This document shows, one piece after another, positions 1 to 6,949 of a stretch of DNA of 20,166 nucleotides. Position numbers and translations under genes: made by a program. Position 1 is the first letter of the stretch. Each line of letters starts with the position of its first letter. Source of the DNA: Holophagaceae bacterium (GTDB lineage: Bacteria > Acidobacteriota > Holophagae > Holophagales > Holophagaceae); the NCBI GenBank assembly GCA_003158505.1, contig PMJK01000028.1:1-20166 (forward strand), in the 5' to 3' direction. Under the pieces are notes generated by a model, which did no database searches, was not told where the DNA came from, and worked only from the letters and a program-made list of their open reading frames with translations.

Positions 1-260
1 GCGTTCTCGGGGAAGAACTGCTTGAACTCGCTGAAGAGCTGGGCTGCCAGTGTCTTGTTCGGCGCGAAGATCAGGGCCGGTCGACCCGCCCGGGCGATGG
101 TGCTGGCCATGGTGTAGGTCTTCCCCGAACCGGTCACGCCCAGCAGGGTCTGACAGCGGTCGCCCCGCCGCAACCCCTCCACCAATTGCGCGATGGCCTC
201 CGGCTGATCCCCAGCAGGCGAATAGGGCGCGATGAGCTTGAACGGGATTGCCTTGGCCAT
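1..260 (-). CDS. uvrB: UvrABC excinuclease subunit B, N-terminal part (cut by window edge)
   Basis: The minus-strand reading from position 260 begins MAKAIPFKLIAPYSPAGDQP and continues through a Walker A motif (GVTGSGKT, about residues 41-48) and the segment FAPNKTLAAQLFSEFKQFFP. This is the hallmark N-terminus of UvrB, the helicase-like damage-verification subunit of nucleotide excision repair, which works with UvrA and UvrC in the cytoplasm. Only about 86 residues are inside the window; the rest lies to the left. The start lies 13 bases downstream of the fabF stop, so it is probably co-transcribed with acpP and fabF. The ribosome-binding site is poor: a GC-rich CCCCGGGGCCC stretch precedes the ATG. 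The family call is very secure from the motif order; completeness of the gene cannot be judged. Confidence 0.95.
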   Translation of the reverse strand, partial: MAKAIPFKLIAPYSPAGDQPEAIAQLVEGLRRGDRCQTLLGVTGSGKTYTMASTIARAGRPALIFAPNKTLAAQLFSEFKQFFPEN

Positions 261-273
261 AGGGCCCCGGGGG

Positions 274-1527
274 TCAGACCTTCCGCAGGATCAGGCACCC
301 GTTGGTGCCACCGAACCCGAAGCCGTTGTTCATCACGTATTCAGAGTCGAGGGTGCCGGCCACATTGGCCGTCACATCCAGGTCGCATTCGGGGTCCTGG
401 TTATCCACGTTGATGGTCGGGGGAATCTTCCCGGTCTGGACGGCCAGGACGGCCACGATGGTTTCCAGACCGCCGGCGGCACCCAGGAGGTGCCCATGCA
501 TGGACTTGGAGCTGCTCACCTTGATCTTCTTGGCGTGAGCTCCGAAGACCCGCTGGATGGCCAGGCATTCCAGTTTGTCGCCCACGGGCGTGCTGGTGCC
601 GTGCATGTTCACGTAGCCCACCTGCTCGGGCGCGATGTCCGCGTCCTTGATGGCGGCCCGCATCACCCGCTGGCCGCCTTCGCCTTCGGGCGCGGGGGTC
701 GTGATGTGGTTGGCATCGCCACTCATGCCGTAACCAGCGACTTCCGCGTAGATCTTCGCGCCCCGGGCCTTGGCCAGCTCGTATTCCTCGAGGATGACGA
801 TGCCCGCGCCCTCGGCCATGACGAAGCCATCGCGATCCACATCGAAGGGACGGGAGGCGCGCTCGGGCTCATCATTCCGGGTGCTGAGGGCGCGCATGGC
901 GGCGAAGCCACCCACGCCCAGCTGGTTGATCACCGAGTCGCTGCCCCCGGCCATCATGCGGTCTGCATAGCCGAAGGCGATGAGCCGGGATGCATCGCCG
1001 ATGGCATGGGCGCCGGTGGCGCAGGCCGTGGCCACGGCGCTGTTCGGACCCTGCAGGCCATACTTGATGCTGGCCTGGCCGCTGGCCAGGTTGATGATAA
1101 GGCTGGGGATGAAGAAAGGACTCGTGCGCCGGGGGCCGCGGTAGCCATTGGCCTCGTCCCAGATGGTGCTGAGTCCGCCGATGCCGCTGCCGATGTAGAC
1201 GCCGAAAACCTCTCGCTCGGCCTTGGTCAGCGCGATCTGGTCGAAGCCCGCATCCGCCCAGGCCTCGTGGGCCGCGCCCAGGGCGTAGTGGATGAAGATG
1301 TCCATCTTCTTCTGTTCTTTCTTGTCGATGAACAGATCCGGATTGAAGCCCTTCACCTGGCCCGCGATCTTGCACGCAAAATCGGACACATCGAAGCGGT
1401 CGATAGTGCTGATGCCGCTCTTCCCCGCGAGCAGGTTGTTCCAGGTCTCGGGCACAGTCAGACCACAGGGATTGACAGTCCCCATGCCGGTGATGACGAC
1501 GCGACGGCGCTGAACAGTCCTGGTCAT
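274..1527 (-). CDS. fabF: Beta-ketoacyl-[acyl-carrier-protein] synthase II
   Basis: This condensing enzyme of type II fatty-acid synthesis elongates acyl-ACP with malonyl-ACP in the cytoplasm. The 417-residue length matches FabF (about 412). The Cys-His-His triad is visible: Cys169 in ATACATGAHA, His309 in NMHGTSTPVGD and His346 in SMHGHLLGAAGG. The C-terminal glycine-rich NNGFGFGGTNG motif is intact. One difference from the usual SMTGH wording is His344 where Thr is common. I chose the ATG at 1525-1527 because MTRTVQRRRVVITGMG is the normal N-terminus and GAGGTGA sits about 5 bases upstream; an in-frame ATG 48 bases further upstream has no such signal. It lies 82 bases downstream of acpP, the classic acpP-fabF pairing, and 13 bases upstream of uvrB. 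Confidence 0.96.
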   Translation of the reverse strand: MTRTVQRRRVVITGMGTVNPCGLTVPETWNNLLAGKSGISTIDRFDVSDFACKIAGQVKGFNPDLFIDKKEQKKMDIFIHYALGAAHEAWADAGFDQIALTKAEREVFGVYIGSGIGGLSTIWDEANGYRGPRRTSPFFIPSLIINLASGQASIKYGLQGPNSAVATACATGAHAIGDASRLIAFGYADRMMAGGSDSVINQLGVGGFAAMRALSTRNDEPERASRPFDVDRDGFVMAEGAGIVILEEYELAKARGAKIYAEVAGYGMSGDANHITTPAPEGEGGQRVMRAAIKDADIAPEQVGYVNMHGTSTPVGDKLECLAIQRVFGAHAKKIKVSSSKSMHGHLLGAAGGLETIVAVLAVQTGKIPPTINVDNQDPECDLDVTANVAGTLDSEYVMNNGFGFGGTNGCLILRKV

Positions 1528-1609
1528 GGGTTCACCTCGGGTAGGCTCGGGAAAACAAACGTGCCGCAGGGCCATGAGGGGCGCTGCGGCACGTTACGCT
1601 CGCGAATGG

Positions 1610-1849
1610 TCAGACCTTCGCGTGCTTCTCGATGTAGGCGATGGCATCGCCCACCGTGCGGATTTTCTCCTGCTCACTCTCGGGGATCTCGAGACTGAAG
1701 GCCTCTTCGATGGCCATGATGATCTCGACGGTGTCGAGGCTGTCGGCACCAAGATCGTCCACGAAGTGGCTGGATTCGGAGATGGAATCTTCGGGCTTGG
1801 CCAGCTGCTCAGCAATGATTGCAATGACCTTCTTACGCACATCTGTCAT
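1610..1849 (-). CDS. acpP: Acyl carrier protein
   Basis: This is a 79-residue acidic protein starting MTDVRKKVIAIIAEQLA. The phosphopantetheine attachment site is the Ser in GADSLDTVEIIMAIEE (helix II, about residue 37), and the C-terminal half follows the standard four-helix ACP pattern. It carries the growing acyl chain for fatty-acid synthesis and is the substrate of FabF encoded just downstream. The ATG at 1847-1849 was chosen because GGAGGA lies 7 bases upstream; an in-frame ATG 15 bases earlier overlaps that signal. A TATGTT hexamer on the minus strand (plus positions 1882-1887) could be a -10 element, but no convincing -35 accompanies it. Confidence 0.97.
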   Translation of the reverse strand: MTDVRKKVIAIIAEQLAKPEDSISESSHFVDDLGADSLDTVEIIMAIEEAFSLEIPESEQEKIRTVGDAIAYIEKHAKV

Positions 1850-2013
1850 CGGGGGCTCCTCCAAACGAACCTGGAAACCCTAACATACCCCGGGGGGAAT
1901 TCCAAACCCTGAGTAAAGCGGCCACCACAACCGTCCGGAACTGACGGATTGCGCCTATCCCACAACCCCACCCCCCACTTTGAAATTGGACCCCAGGCGG
2001 GGAGGATGGAGCC
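1850..2013. other. Divergent intergenic region between acpP and the xer gene
   Basis: This 164-base gap lies between divergently transcribed genes, so it should hold promoters for both. I see strong Shine-Dalgarno sequences at each end (GGAGGA for acpP, GGAGGATGGA for the recombinase). There is a small inverted repeat CCGTC...GACGG at 1931-1947 with a 7-base loop. The stretch 1965-1980 is C-rich. No canonical sigma70 -35/-10 pair stands out. Confidence 0.4.
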
Positions 2014-2949
2014 ATGCCCCGCACCAGGACCCACGAGGAACCCGAATCCGGCTGGCCCCTGGGCTGGGGCGCGAGCCTGATCGAATTCCGCACCCACCTA
2101 GTGGTAGAGCGTGGCCTCTCCGCAAACACCGCCTCGGGTTACATGTCGGATCTGGATCATCTGGCGGCCTGGGCCTGTCCTCGGGAAATCCTCCCCGACG
2201 CCCTCACCCGCGACCACCTCACGGCGTTCATCGTCTCCCAGCAGGGCCTGGGCAAGTCGCCGCGCAGCCTCGCAAGAATGAGTTCCAGCCTGCGTTCATT
2301 CCTGAACTTCCTGCGCATGGAAGGGGGCGGTGGGGCAGGACCCGAAGCGGTCGTCAAACCACCGAGGCCTCCGCGCATCCTCCCCCGCACCCTGAGTGAA
2401 AGCCAAGTGGAGGCCATCCTCAATGCTCCGGACACCGCCACGCCCCTGGGCATTCGTGATCGCGCCTGGCTGGAACTGATCTACGCCTCCGGTCTTCGGG
2501 TGTCTGAACTGGCGGGACTTCCGGCCCTGTCGGTGTTTCTCGACGAGGGTTTCCTCCGGGTGATGGGCAAGGGGAGCAAGGAGCGCCTCATCCCCTTCGG
2601 AACGGGTGCGGAGAAGTGGATCCGCGCCTGGCTCGTCCTGCGCCCCGGCTTCAAGCCCAGTGGCGGCGAGCTCTTCGTCGGGCAGAGGGGGGAGGGCCTC
2701 ACCCGCCAGCACCTCTGGCGCCTGCTCAAGGGCTATGCCAGGACGGCCGGCCTGCGTGCCGAGACCGTCAGCCCCCACGTACTGCGGCATGCGTTCGCCA
2801 CCCACCTCCTCGACCACGGTGCCGACCTCCGCGCCGTGCAGGCCATGCTCGGCCACGCCGACATCAGCACGACCCAGATCTACACCCACGTCCACCAGGC
2901 CCGGCTCCGCGCCCTCTATGACCAGATGCATCCACGGAGCGGGGGCTGA
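2014..2949 (+). CDS. Tyrosine recombinase, XerC/XerD type
   Basis: This 311-residue enzyme has the two-domain architecture of Xer recombinases: an N-terminal SAM-like core-binding domain (about residues 18-105: LIEFRTHLVVERGLSANT) and a catalytic domain (about 125-305). All catalytic positions are present: Arg162 (ASGLRVSELAGL), Lys186 (GKGSKERLIPF), His255 and Arg258 (HVLRHAFATHLL), His281 (LGHADISTTQIYTHV) and the nucleophile Tyr290. Xer enzymes resolve chromosome dimers at dif with FtsK. The length and the absence of neighbouring phage or integron genes favour a housekeeping Xer over an integrase, but sequence alone does not settle XerC versus XerD. The ATG has a GGAGGA signal about 7 bases upstream. 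No attachment site was recognised nearby. Confidence 0.9.
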   Translation: MPRTRTHEEPESGWPLGWGASLIEFRTHLVVERGLSANTASGYMSDLDHLAAWACPREILPDALTRDHLTAFIVSQQGLGKSPRSLARMSSSLRSFLNFLRMEGGGGAGPEAVVKPPRPPRILPRTLSESQVEAILNAPDTATPLGIRDRAWLELIYASGLRVSELAGLPALSVFLDEGFLRVMGKGSKERLIPFGTGAEKWIRAWLVLRPGFKPSGGELFVGQRGEGLTRQHLWRLLKGYARTAGLRAETVSPHVLRHAFATHLLDHGADLRAVQAMLGHADISTTQIYTHVHQARLRALYDQMHPRSGG

Positions 2950-3019
2950 CATGCCCCCGAATTGTGCGGTGGACCGCTCCGGCAGGATTGAGCGATGATG
3001 GGCCAGGAGCCTGACACCC

Positions 3020-4069
3020 ATGGCCGTATCCAAAACCCCTCGCAAGAAGCCTGTGACCGCCGCCGTGGAGGAGGAGAAACTCACCATGAAGGCCAAGGCC
3101 GCTCTGGCCAAGAAGGCTGCGCCGAAGAAGGCTGAACCGGCAGAACCCAAAGCCAAGGCGCCCGCCAAGCCCAGGACCGCCAAGGCCCGGGCTTTCGCCA
3201 AAACCGAGGAACGCGTTTCCGAACCCGTTCTTGCCGCCCCAGCGGTCCCTCAACCCGTGGTGAAGAAAGCGCCGGTCACGCCGGCCCTGACACCCCTGGC
3301 CCAGACCATCCTCATGGCGATCTGCGAAGGTCGGGCCGTCGAGTTCATCTTCGCCGACGCCGAGGCCAACGCCCCGCGCACCTTCGAACCCCGCCATCTC
3401 ACCTTTGATGCCCTCAGCCAAGCCTGGTACGTGTGGGGCTGGGATCGTCGCTACAACGCCGAGCGTCATCACCGCGTGGACCTGCTGGCCGAGGTCAATG
3501 CGGTGGACGGCGTGGGTCGCGCCGCCCAGGGGCCCTATGCCGAAGGCACTCCCGCCAACCAGATCGGTGGCTGGCTGGGTGGTGAGCCCATCGCCGTGAA
3601 GGCCACTTTGATGAAGCAGTGGGTCTTCGCCGTGAAGCAGGCGCCACCGGCCTTCCCGAACTTCAAGATCGAAGATCAGGGCGATGGCCAGGCGCTGATC
3701 TCCTTCACAGCCACGGATCTCCGGGCCATCGCCCGATGGGCCATGCAGTTCGGCGACGGCATTCAGGTGCTGGAACCGGCCCGGCTCGTCGATCGCATCA
3801 AGCAGGTGGGCGCGGTCTGGGCCGGTAGGGACCGGTTGCCCGCTGCCGCCGCGCCAGCCCCGAAAGCCTCGCCCCGGTCCGAGCCAGTCGAGCCCCATCG
3901 TTCGGAATCCCGGCACCATCGCGACCGGGAATCCAAGCCCGAACGGGAGGCTCGTCCCCCACGCGAGTCGGAGCGCGAGGCCCGTCCCCCGCGTGAGTCA
4001 GAACGGGAGGACGCCCCCCAGAAAAGCAAGCCAGGCAAGGTCGAAGTGATCCGCTTCGACCGGCTCTAA
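3020..4069 (+). CDS. WYL-domain protein with lysine/alanine/proline-rich N-terminal tail and charged C-terminal repeats
   Basis: This 349-residue protein has three parts. Residues 1-90 are a low-complexity Lys/Ala/Pro tail (stretches such as KAKAALAKKAAPKKAEPAEP) resembling histone H1-like tails. Residues about 92-180 look like a WYL domain: GRAVEFIFADAE, then RTFEPRHL, AWYVWGWD and RHHRVDLLAEV. Residues about 195-270 resemble the WCX extension, ending FTATDLRAIARWAMQFGDG and IQVLEPARLVDRIKQ. The last 60 residues are Arg/Glu/Pro-rich with a duplicated 10-residue unit. WYL domains usually bind a ligand or nucleic acid and sit behind a helix-turn-helix; none is visible here. Any DNA-binding role for the basic tail is inference. 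It begins 70 bases after the recombinase gene with AGGAG 10 bases upstream, and ends 3 bases from the convergent solute-binding gene. Confidence 0.75.
   Translation: MAVSKTPRKKPVTAAVEEEKLTMKAKAALAKKAAPKKAEPAEPKAKAPAKPRTAKARAFAKTEERVSEPVLAAPAVPQPVVKKAPVTPALTPLAQTILMAICEGRAVEFIFADAEANAPRTFEPRHLTFDALSQAWYVWGWDRRYNAERHHRVDLLAEVNAVDGVGRAAQGPYAEGTPANQIGGWLGGEPIAVKATLMKQWVFAVKQAPPAFPNFKIEDQGDGQALISFTATDLRAIARWAMQFGDGIQVLEPARLVDRIKQVGAVWAGRDRLPAAAAPAPKASPRSEPVEPHRSESRHHRDRESKPEREARPPRESEREARPPRESEREDAPQKSKPGKVEVIRFDRL
3941..4009 (+). repeat. Short in-frame tandem repeat coding for (EREARPPRES)n
   Basis: Two full 30-base units at 3941-3970 and 3971-4000, followed by a third that decays after three codons, encode EREARPPRES twice and then ERE. 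Codons differ between units (for example CGG/CGC and TCG/TCA), so the duplication is not brand new or is under protein-level selection. It extends the charged C-terminal tail of the WYL protein. Confidence 0.8.
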
Positions 4070-4072
4070 TCT

Positions 4073-5638
4073 TCAGGGCGTCAGCGTCCAACCGCGCCGG
4101 CCGGGCCAGAATCCGTAGTTCTGGCCAAGCAGGTTGAAGCCCACCCCCTGTAGGCGCATGTGAGAGAGCACCCGCGTCTGGTTGTACGCAATCGGGATGA
4201 TCGGCTTATCCAGGAAGATGATTTCCGAGATCCTGCGGTAAATCTTCTTGCGGGCTTCCGGATCCAGGGTATGGCGGCCCTCATCGAACAGGCGATCCAC
4301 GTCAGGATTCAGGTAGCTGCTCACATTCGCCCCGGTTTGGTATCCATCCCGGGTGAACAAGGGGCTGTCCATATCCGGGTCTAGGGACATGGTCCAACCG
4401 AAGACCCACAGATCACCCTCATGCTTGGCGGCCTTCTCCATCACCGTCGGCATGGGAAGGGTCCGCAAATCAATCTGGATGCCCACTTGCGCTGCCTGGT
4501 AAACAAGCAGCGCACCCTCGCTCGGCTTCGACAGGGAGGGCCGTTCGTAGGCCACGAGGGTCAGGGAGCGCCCCTTCGCATCCTGACGGATGCCATTGGG
4601 CCCCCGCTTCCAGCCAGCGGCCTCCAGCATCCGGATGGCCACGTTCACCTGCGGGAAGGGACGCGGCTCCGGATCATGGGCCCAGCTCTCCGGGGTCCAG
4701 AAGCTCGTGGCGAGCCGGCTGGGGATGAACTTCCGGGCCCGGGCCAGATGCCACCAGGGAAGCAGTTCGTAGATAACTTCGCGGAGGGCGGGGTCCCCCA
4801 GGAGGCTCCGCCGGGGATTACAGTTCAGGAAGTAGGCGCTTATAGCCGCCTGGGGGGCGGACATGGCCCGTACCAGTCCGGCTCCCTGGGCCCCCTTGCG
4901 GACCAGGTAGTAGCGGAGGGGATCCACGGCGGAGAAGTGGAGCCGCTCCCATTGGAAAGCCGAAACAGTTACTTCTTCCTCCGATGGGCTCAACAGGACA
5001 AAGGACGGTGCTAGTCCCGGGTGGGGACCCCGATAGCCCATCCATCGTTCCAGGACGACCCGCTTGGTCGTAGCCTTGGCGACCACCCGGTAGGGACCGG
5101 AACCGACCGGAAGAAAGTTCACGGGTGATTCCGCCGGTCTGGCCCCCACTTGGTAGAGGTGACGCGGCACCGGAATGAAATTGTAGAGGTCGGACAGTAG
5201 GGTTCCACGCGGGCGCTTCAAGCGAATGCGCACGGTGAGTGGTCCCTCCGCCACCAGGCTGTCAAGGCTCGCCACACCACTGACCGTGTCAGCGATCGCC
5301 CTCACCTGGGGCAGCCGGAGCGCCCGCCAAGTGAACACCACATCCTCAGCCTCGATGGGGCGCCCATCCTGCCAGGTCAGGCCGGGCCGGAGTTTGAGCA
5401 CCACTTCCCGGCCCCCGTCGAGGATGGTCCAGGACTCCAGCAGTTCCGGGATGAAGTTGCCCTTGGCATCCAGGGTCACCAGACGGTCAAAGACCAGATC
5501 CACCACTTCGGCATCGGGGTCCAGGGAGGTCAGCAGTGGATTCAGCGTGCTCCACTCGTTCACCGAAATTCGAATCCCGTCCCCCGCCCGGAGACCAAAG
5601 AATAAAGACACCGTCAGCACCAGGGGACGCCATTGCAT
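4073..5638 (-). CDS. ABC-type peptide/solute-binding protein, family 5 (OppA/DppA-like)
   Basis: This 521-residue exported protein resembles the periplasmic receptors of oligopeptide and dipeptide ABC importers. After a signal peptide (MQWRPLVLTVSLFFGLRA, likely cleaved near residue 18) come the family-5 landmarks: ISVNEWSTLNPLLTSLDPDA, then PELLESWTILDGG, LRPGLTWQDGRPIEAEDVVF, the segment NFLPVGSGPYRV, and a C-terminal TVMEKAAKHEGDLWVFGW region with ARKKIYRRISEIIF. There is no lipobox cysteine, so it is probably soluble in the periplasm. No permease or ATPase gene is adjacent, so the ligand and transporter are unknown. It follows the thioredoxin-fold gene by 32 bases on the same strand. The ATG has AAGGGGA a few bases upstream. 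Family assignment is firm; substrate is not. Confidence 0.88.
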   Translation of the reverse strand: MQWRPLVLTVSLFFGLRAGDGIRISVNEWSTLNPLLTSLDPDAEVVDLVFDRLVTLDAKGNFIPELLESWTILDGGREVVLKLRPGLTWQDGRPIEAEDVVFTWRALRLPQVRAIADTVSGVASLDSLVAEGPLTVRIRLKRPRGTLLSDLYNFIPVPRHLYQVGARPAESPVNFLPVGSGPYRVVAKATTKRVVLERWMGYRGPHPGLAPSFVLLSPSEEEVTVSAFQWERLHFSAVDPLRYYLVRKGAQGAGLVRAMSAPQAAISAYFLNCNPRRSLLGDPALREVIYELLPWWHLARARKFIPSRLATSFWTPESWAHDPEPRPFPQVNVAIRMLEAAGWKRGPNGIRQDAKGRSLTLVAYERPSLSKPSEGALLVYQAAQVGIQIDLRTLPMPTVMEKAAKHEGDLWVFGWTMSLDPDMDSPLFTRDGYQTGANVSSYLNPDVDRLFDEGRHTLDPEARKKIYRRISEIIFLDKPIIPIAYNQTRVLSHMRLQGVGFNLLGQNYGFWPGRRGWTLTP

Positions 5639-5670
5639 GGTTCCCCTTCATCGGCATAGCGGCTCGCTTC

Positions 5671-6243
5671 TTAAGAACCGGCCTGCCGGGGTTTCCCTCC
5701 AGCCTCCACCAGTTCCACCAGGGCCTCCGCCATGGATTGCCCGCTCCGGGGAGGTGTCTCCTCCACGGAACCCACCCATGTCTGGCCGCCCCCCGGTTGT
5801 TGGGCGAAGAGGTAGAAGGTCGGCACCCGGTCCACGACTTGCGGGGCGCATCCCCGGGGCCACGCAGCCGCATCAAGCGCCTTGTTCCGATTGACTCCCA
5901 GGTAATGCACCTCGATGAAGGGATTGGGGTCGGCCTGCAACGCCAGCAGATCCGGCAGCTGGCGGTGGCTGTCACCGCACCAGGAGCCGAAGACCGCCAC
6001 CAGGGTGAAAGGCCGCTGGATGGCCTTCCACCGGGCCCTGAGCCCAGCAGTCAGTTGCACCCTGGCCAGGTTGTCGCGGAATTGGGCGCGGTTCGCCAGG
6101 ATCGCCGACGCGGTCGTCTCGCCCAGGAGCATGGGTGGTTTACGGTCGACCTTGCCGGACTGGGCGGCGGGAAGAGGCCCGGCCACGTCTAATGACGAGA
6201 CCAGCAATCCCAGGGTGCCAAGAACCAGCAGGGCAGTGTTCAT
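5671..6243 (-). CDS. Exported thioredoxin-fold protein with a single-cysteine WCGDS active site
   Basis: This 190-residue protein starts with a hydrophobic signal peptide (MNTALLVLGTLGLLVSSL) and carries a thioredoxin-like core: FTLVAVFGSWCGDSHRQLPDL with Cys89 in WCGDSH, strand EVHYLGVNRN, and a cis-Pro motif VPTFYLF at Pro141. The active site is C-G-D-S, not C-x-x-C, so it lacks the resolving cysteine of a normal disulfide reductase; one further cysteine (Cys132) might partner it. WCGD motifs are known in a thioredoxin-like family (Thioredoxin_9 type) of unclear function. The start at 6243 is supported by GGAG 7-8 bases upstream; an in-frame ATG 33 bases earlier overlaps the probable control region of the divergent rrf2 gene. 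It probably forms a two-gene operon with the solute-binding gene. Confidence 0.8.
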   Translation of the reverse strand: MNTALLVLGTLGLLVSSLDVAGPLPAAQSGKVDRKPPMLLGETTASAILANRAQFRDNLARVQLTAGLRARWKAIQRPFTLVAVFGSWCGDSHRQLPDLLALQADPNPFIEVHYLGVNRNKALDAAAWPRGCAPQVVDRVPTFYLFAQQPGGGQTWVGSVEETPPRSGQSMAEALVELVEAGGKPRQAGS

Positions 6244-6279
6244 CGGAATCTCCGGGTCAAGTCTAGCTGGGCCCACAAA

Positions 6280-6326
6280 CTTGACTCATTCGCTCAAGAA
6301 TACTAGCCTTGACTCTGGAGTACTCC
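6280..6326 (+). promoter_or_regulatory. Candidate Rrf2 operator/promoter region with dyad and repeated CTTGACTC
   Basis: The 84-base gap between the divergent thioredoxin-fold and rrf2 genes contains CTTGACTC twice (6280-6287 and 6308-6315, period 28). The first copy forms a dyad CTTGA-N9-TCAAG at 6280-6298. A further inverted copy, GGTCAAG, lies at 6255-6261. TTGACT at 6281-6286 resembles a -35 element, but no good -10 is spaced 16-18 bases away. A perfect 10-base palindrome GGAGTACTCC (6317-6326) covers the ribosome-binding site of rrf2. Rrf2-type regulators often autoregulate through dyads close to their own start; that role here is inference. Confidence 0.35.
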
Positions 6327-6327
6327 G

Positions 6328-6834
6328 GTGAAGATCTCGGCCCGAGGCAGGTACAGCATGCAGGCCCTGTTCGACCTGGCCCACCACAGCCACGGCCAGC
6401 CGGTGCCCCTGCACGTGATCGCCGAGCGCCAGAAGCTGTCCCTGCCCTTCCTCGAGCAGATCTTCAACAAGCTGAAAAAGGCGGGTGTCGTGGCTAGCGT
6501 GCGCGGGCCCAAGGGCGGCTACATCCTCACACGGCCCTGCAATCAGGTGAGCGTGGGCGAAGTGCTGCGCCTCACCGACAGCGGCTTCTACGCCGCTGCC
6601 AAGGAAGATCCGAAGGCCGCCAACACGGCTCTGCTTTCCGATGAACGAATGAGCCGACTCCTCTGGGACCGGCTCTCCGACCACATCTCGGCCTTCATGG
6701 AAAAGGTGACTTTTGCGGATCTGTGTTCGGAGACTGCCAGCAACACCTGTCCTGACTGCACCTGCCCCGAGTATGTGCAGGCCGTCCAGGGCCAGATCGT
6801 CCGCGGCGAGCGCAAGGCCTGCGGCGTGATGTGA
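6328..6834 (+). CDS. Rrf2-family transcriptional regulator with C-terminal cysteine cluster
   Basis: This 168-residue protein begins KISARGRYSMQALFDLA, the standard Rrf2/IscR N-terminus. It has a winged helix-turn-helix (PLHVIAERQKLSLPFLEQIF, then LKKAGVVASVRGPKGGYIL, about residues 27-67). In IscR three cysteines of the mid-protein loop bind a [2Fe-2S] cluster. Here the loop (about 84-108) has no cysteine, but a cluster Cys133, Cys141, Cys144, Cys146 lies further on (NTCPDCTCPEY), with Cys165 near the end. Fe-S or redox sensing by this displaced set is plausible but unproven. The start is GTG, with GGAG 7 bases upstream. ttcA follows within a short distance on the same strand, so the regulator may control Fe-S-dependent tRNA thiolation, its own operon, or other targets. 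Confidence 0.88.
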   Translation: MKISARGRYSMQALFDLAHHSHGQPVPLHVIAERQKLSLPFLEQIFNKLKKAGVVASVRGPKGGYILTRPCNQVSVGEVLRLTDSGFYAAAKEDPKAANTALLSDERMSRLLWDRLSDHISAFMEKVTFADLCSETASNTCPDCTCPEYVQAVQGQIVRGERKACGVM

Positions 6835-6949
6835 GTTAATGCTGTCCAGGATGGACCGCCCGGCCCTATGGGCCTCCGCGTCCCCCCTGGGACCCCCGCA
6901 TCAAAGTTGGGCGACCCCCCCTTCGATGCCACCACACGACCGGTGTTCA

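Noticed and set aside
232..1698. Long plus-strand open frame opposite fabF and acpP
   Set aside because: It is antisense to two certain genes, has no recognisable domain and begins without a ribosome-binding site; GC-rich antisense frames are often open by chance.
2014..2949. Phage or integron integrase next to an attachment site
   Set aside because: Size and motifs fit housekeeping Xer; no phage genes, cassette array, tRNA or dif-like dyad was seen nearby.
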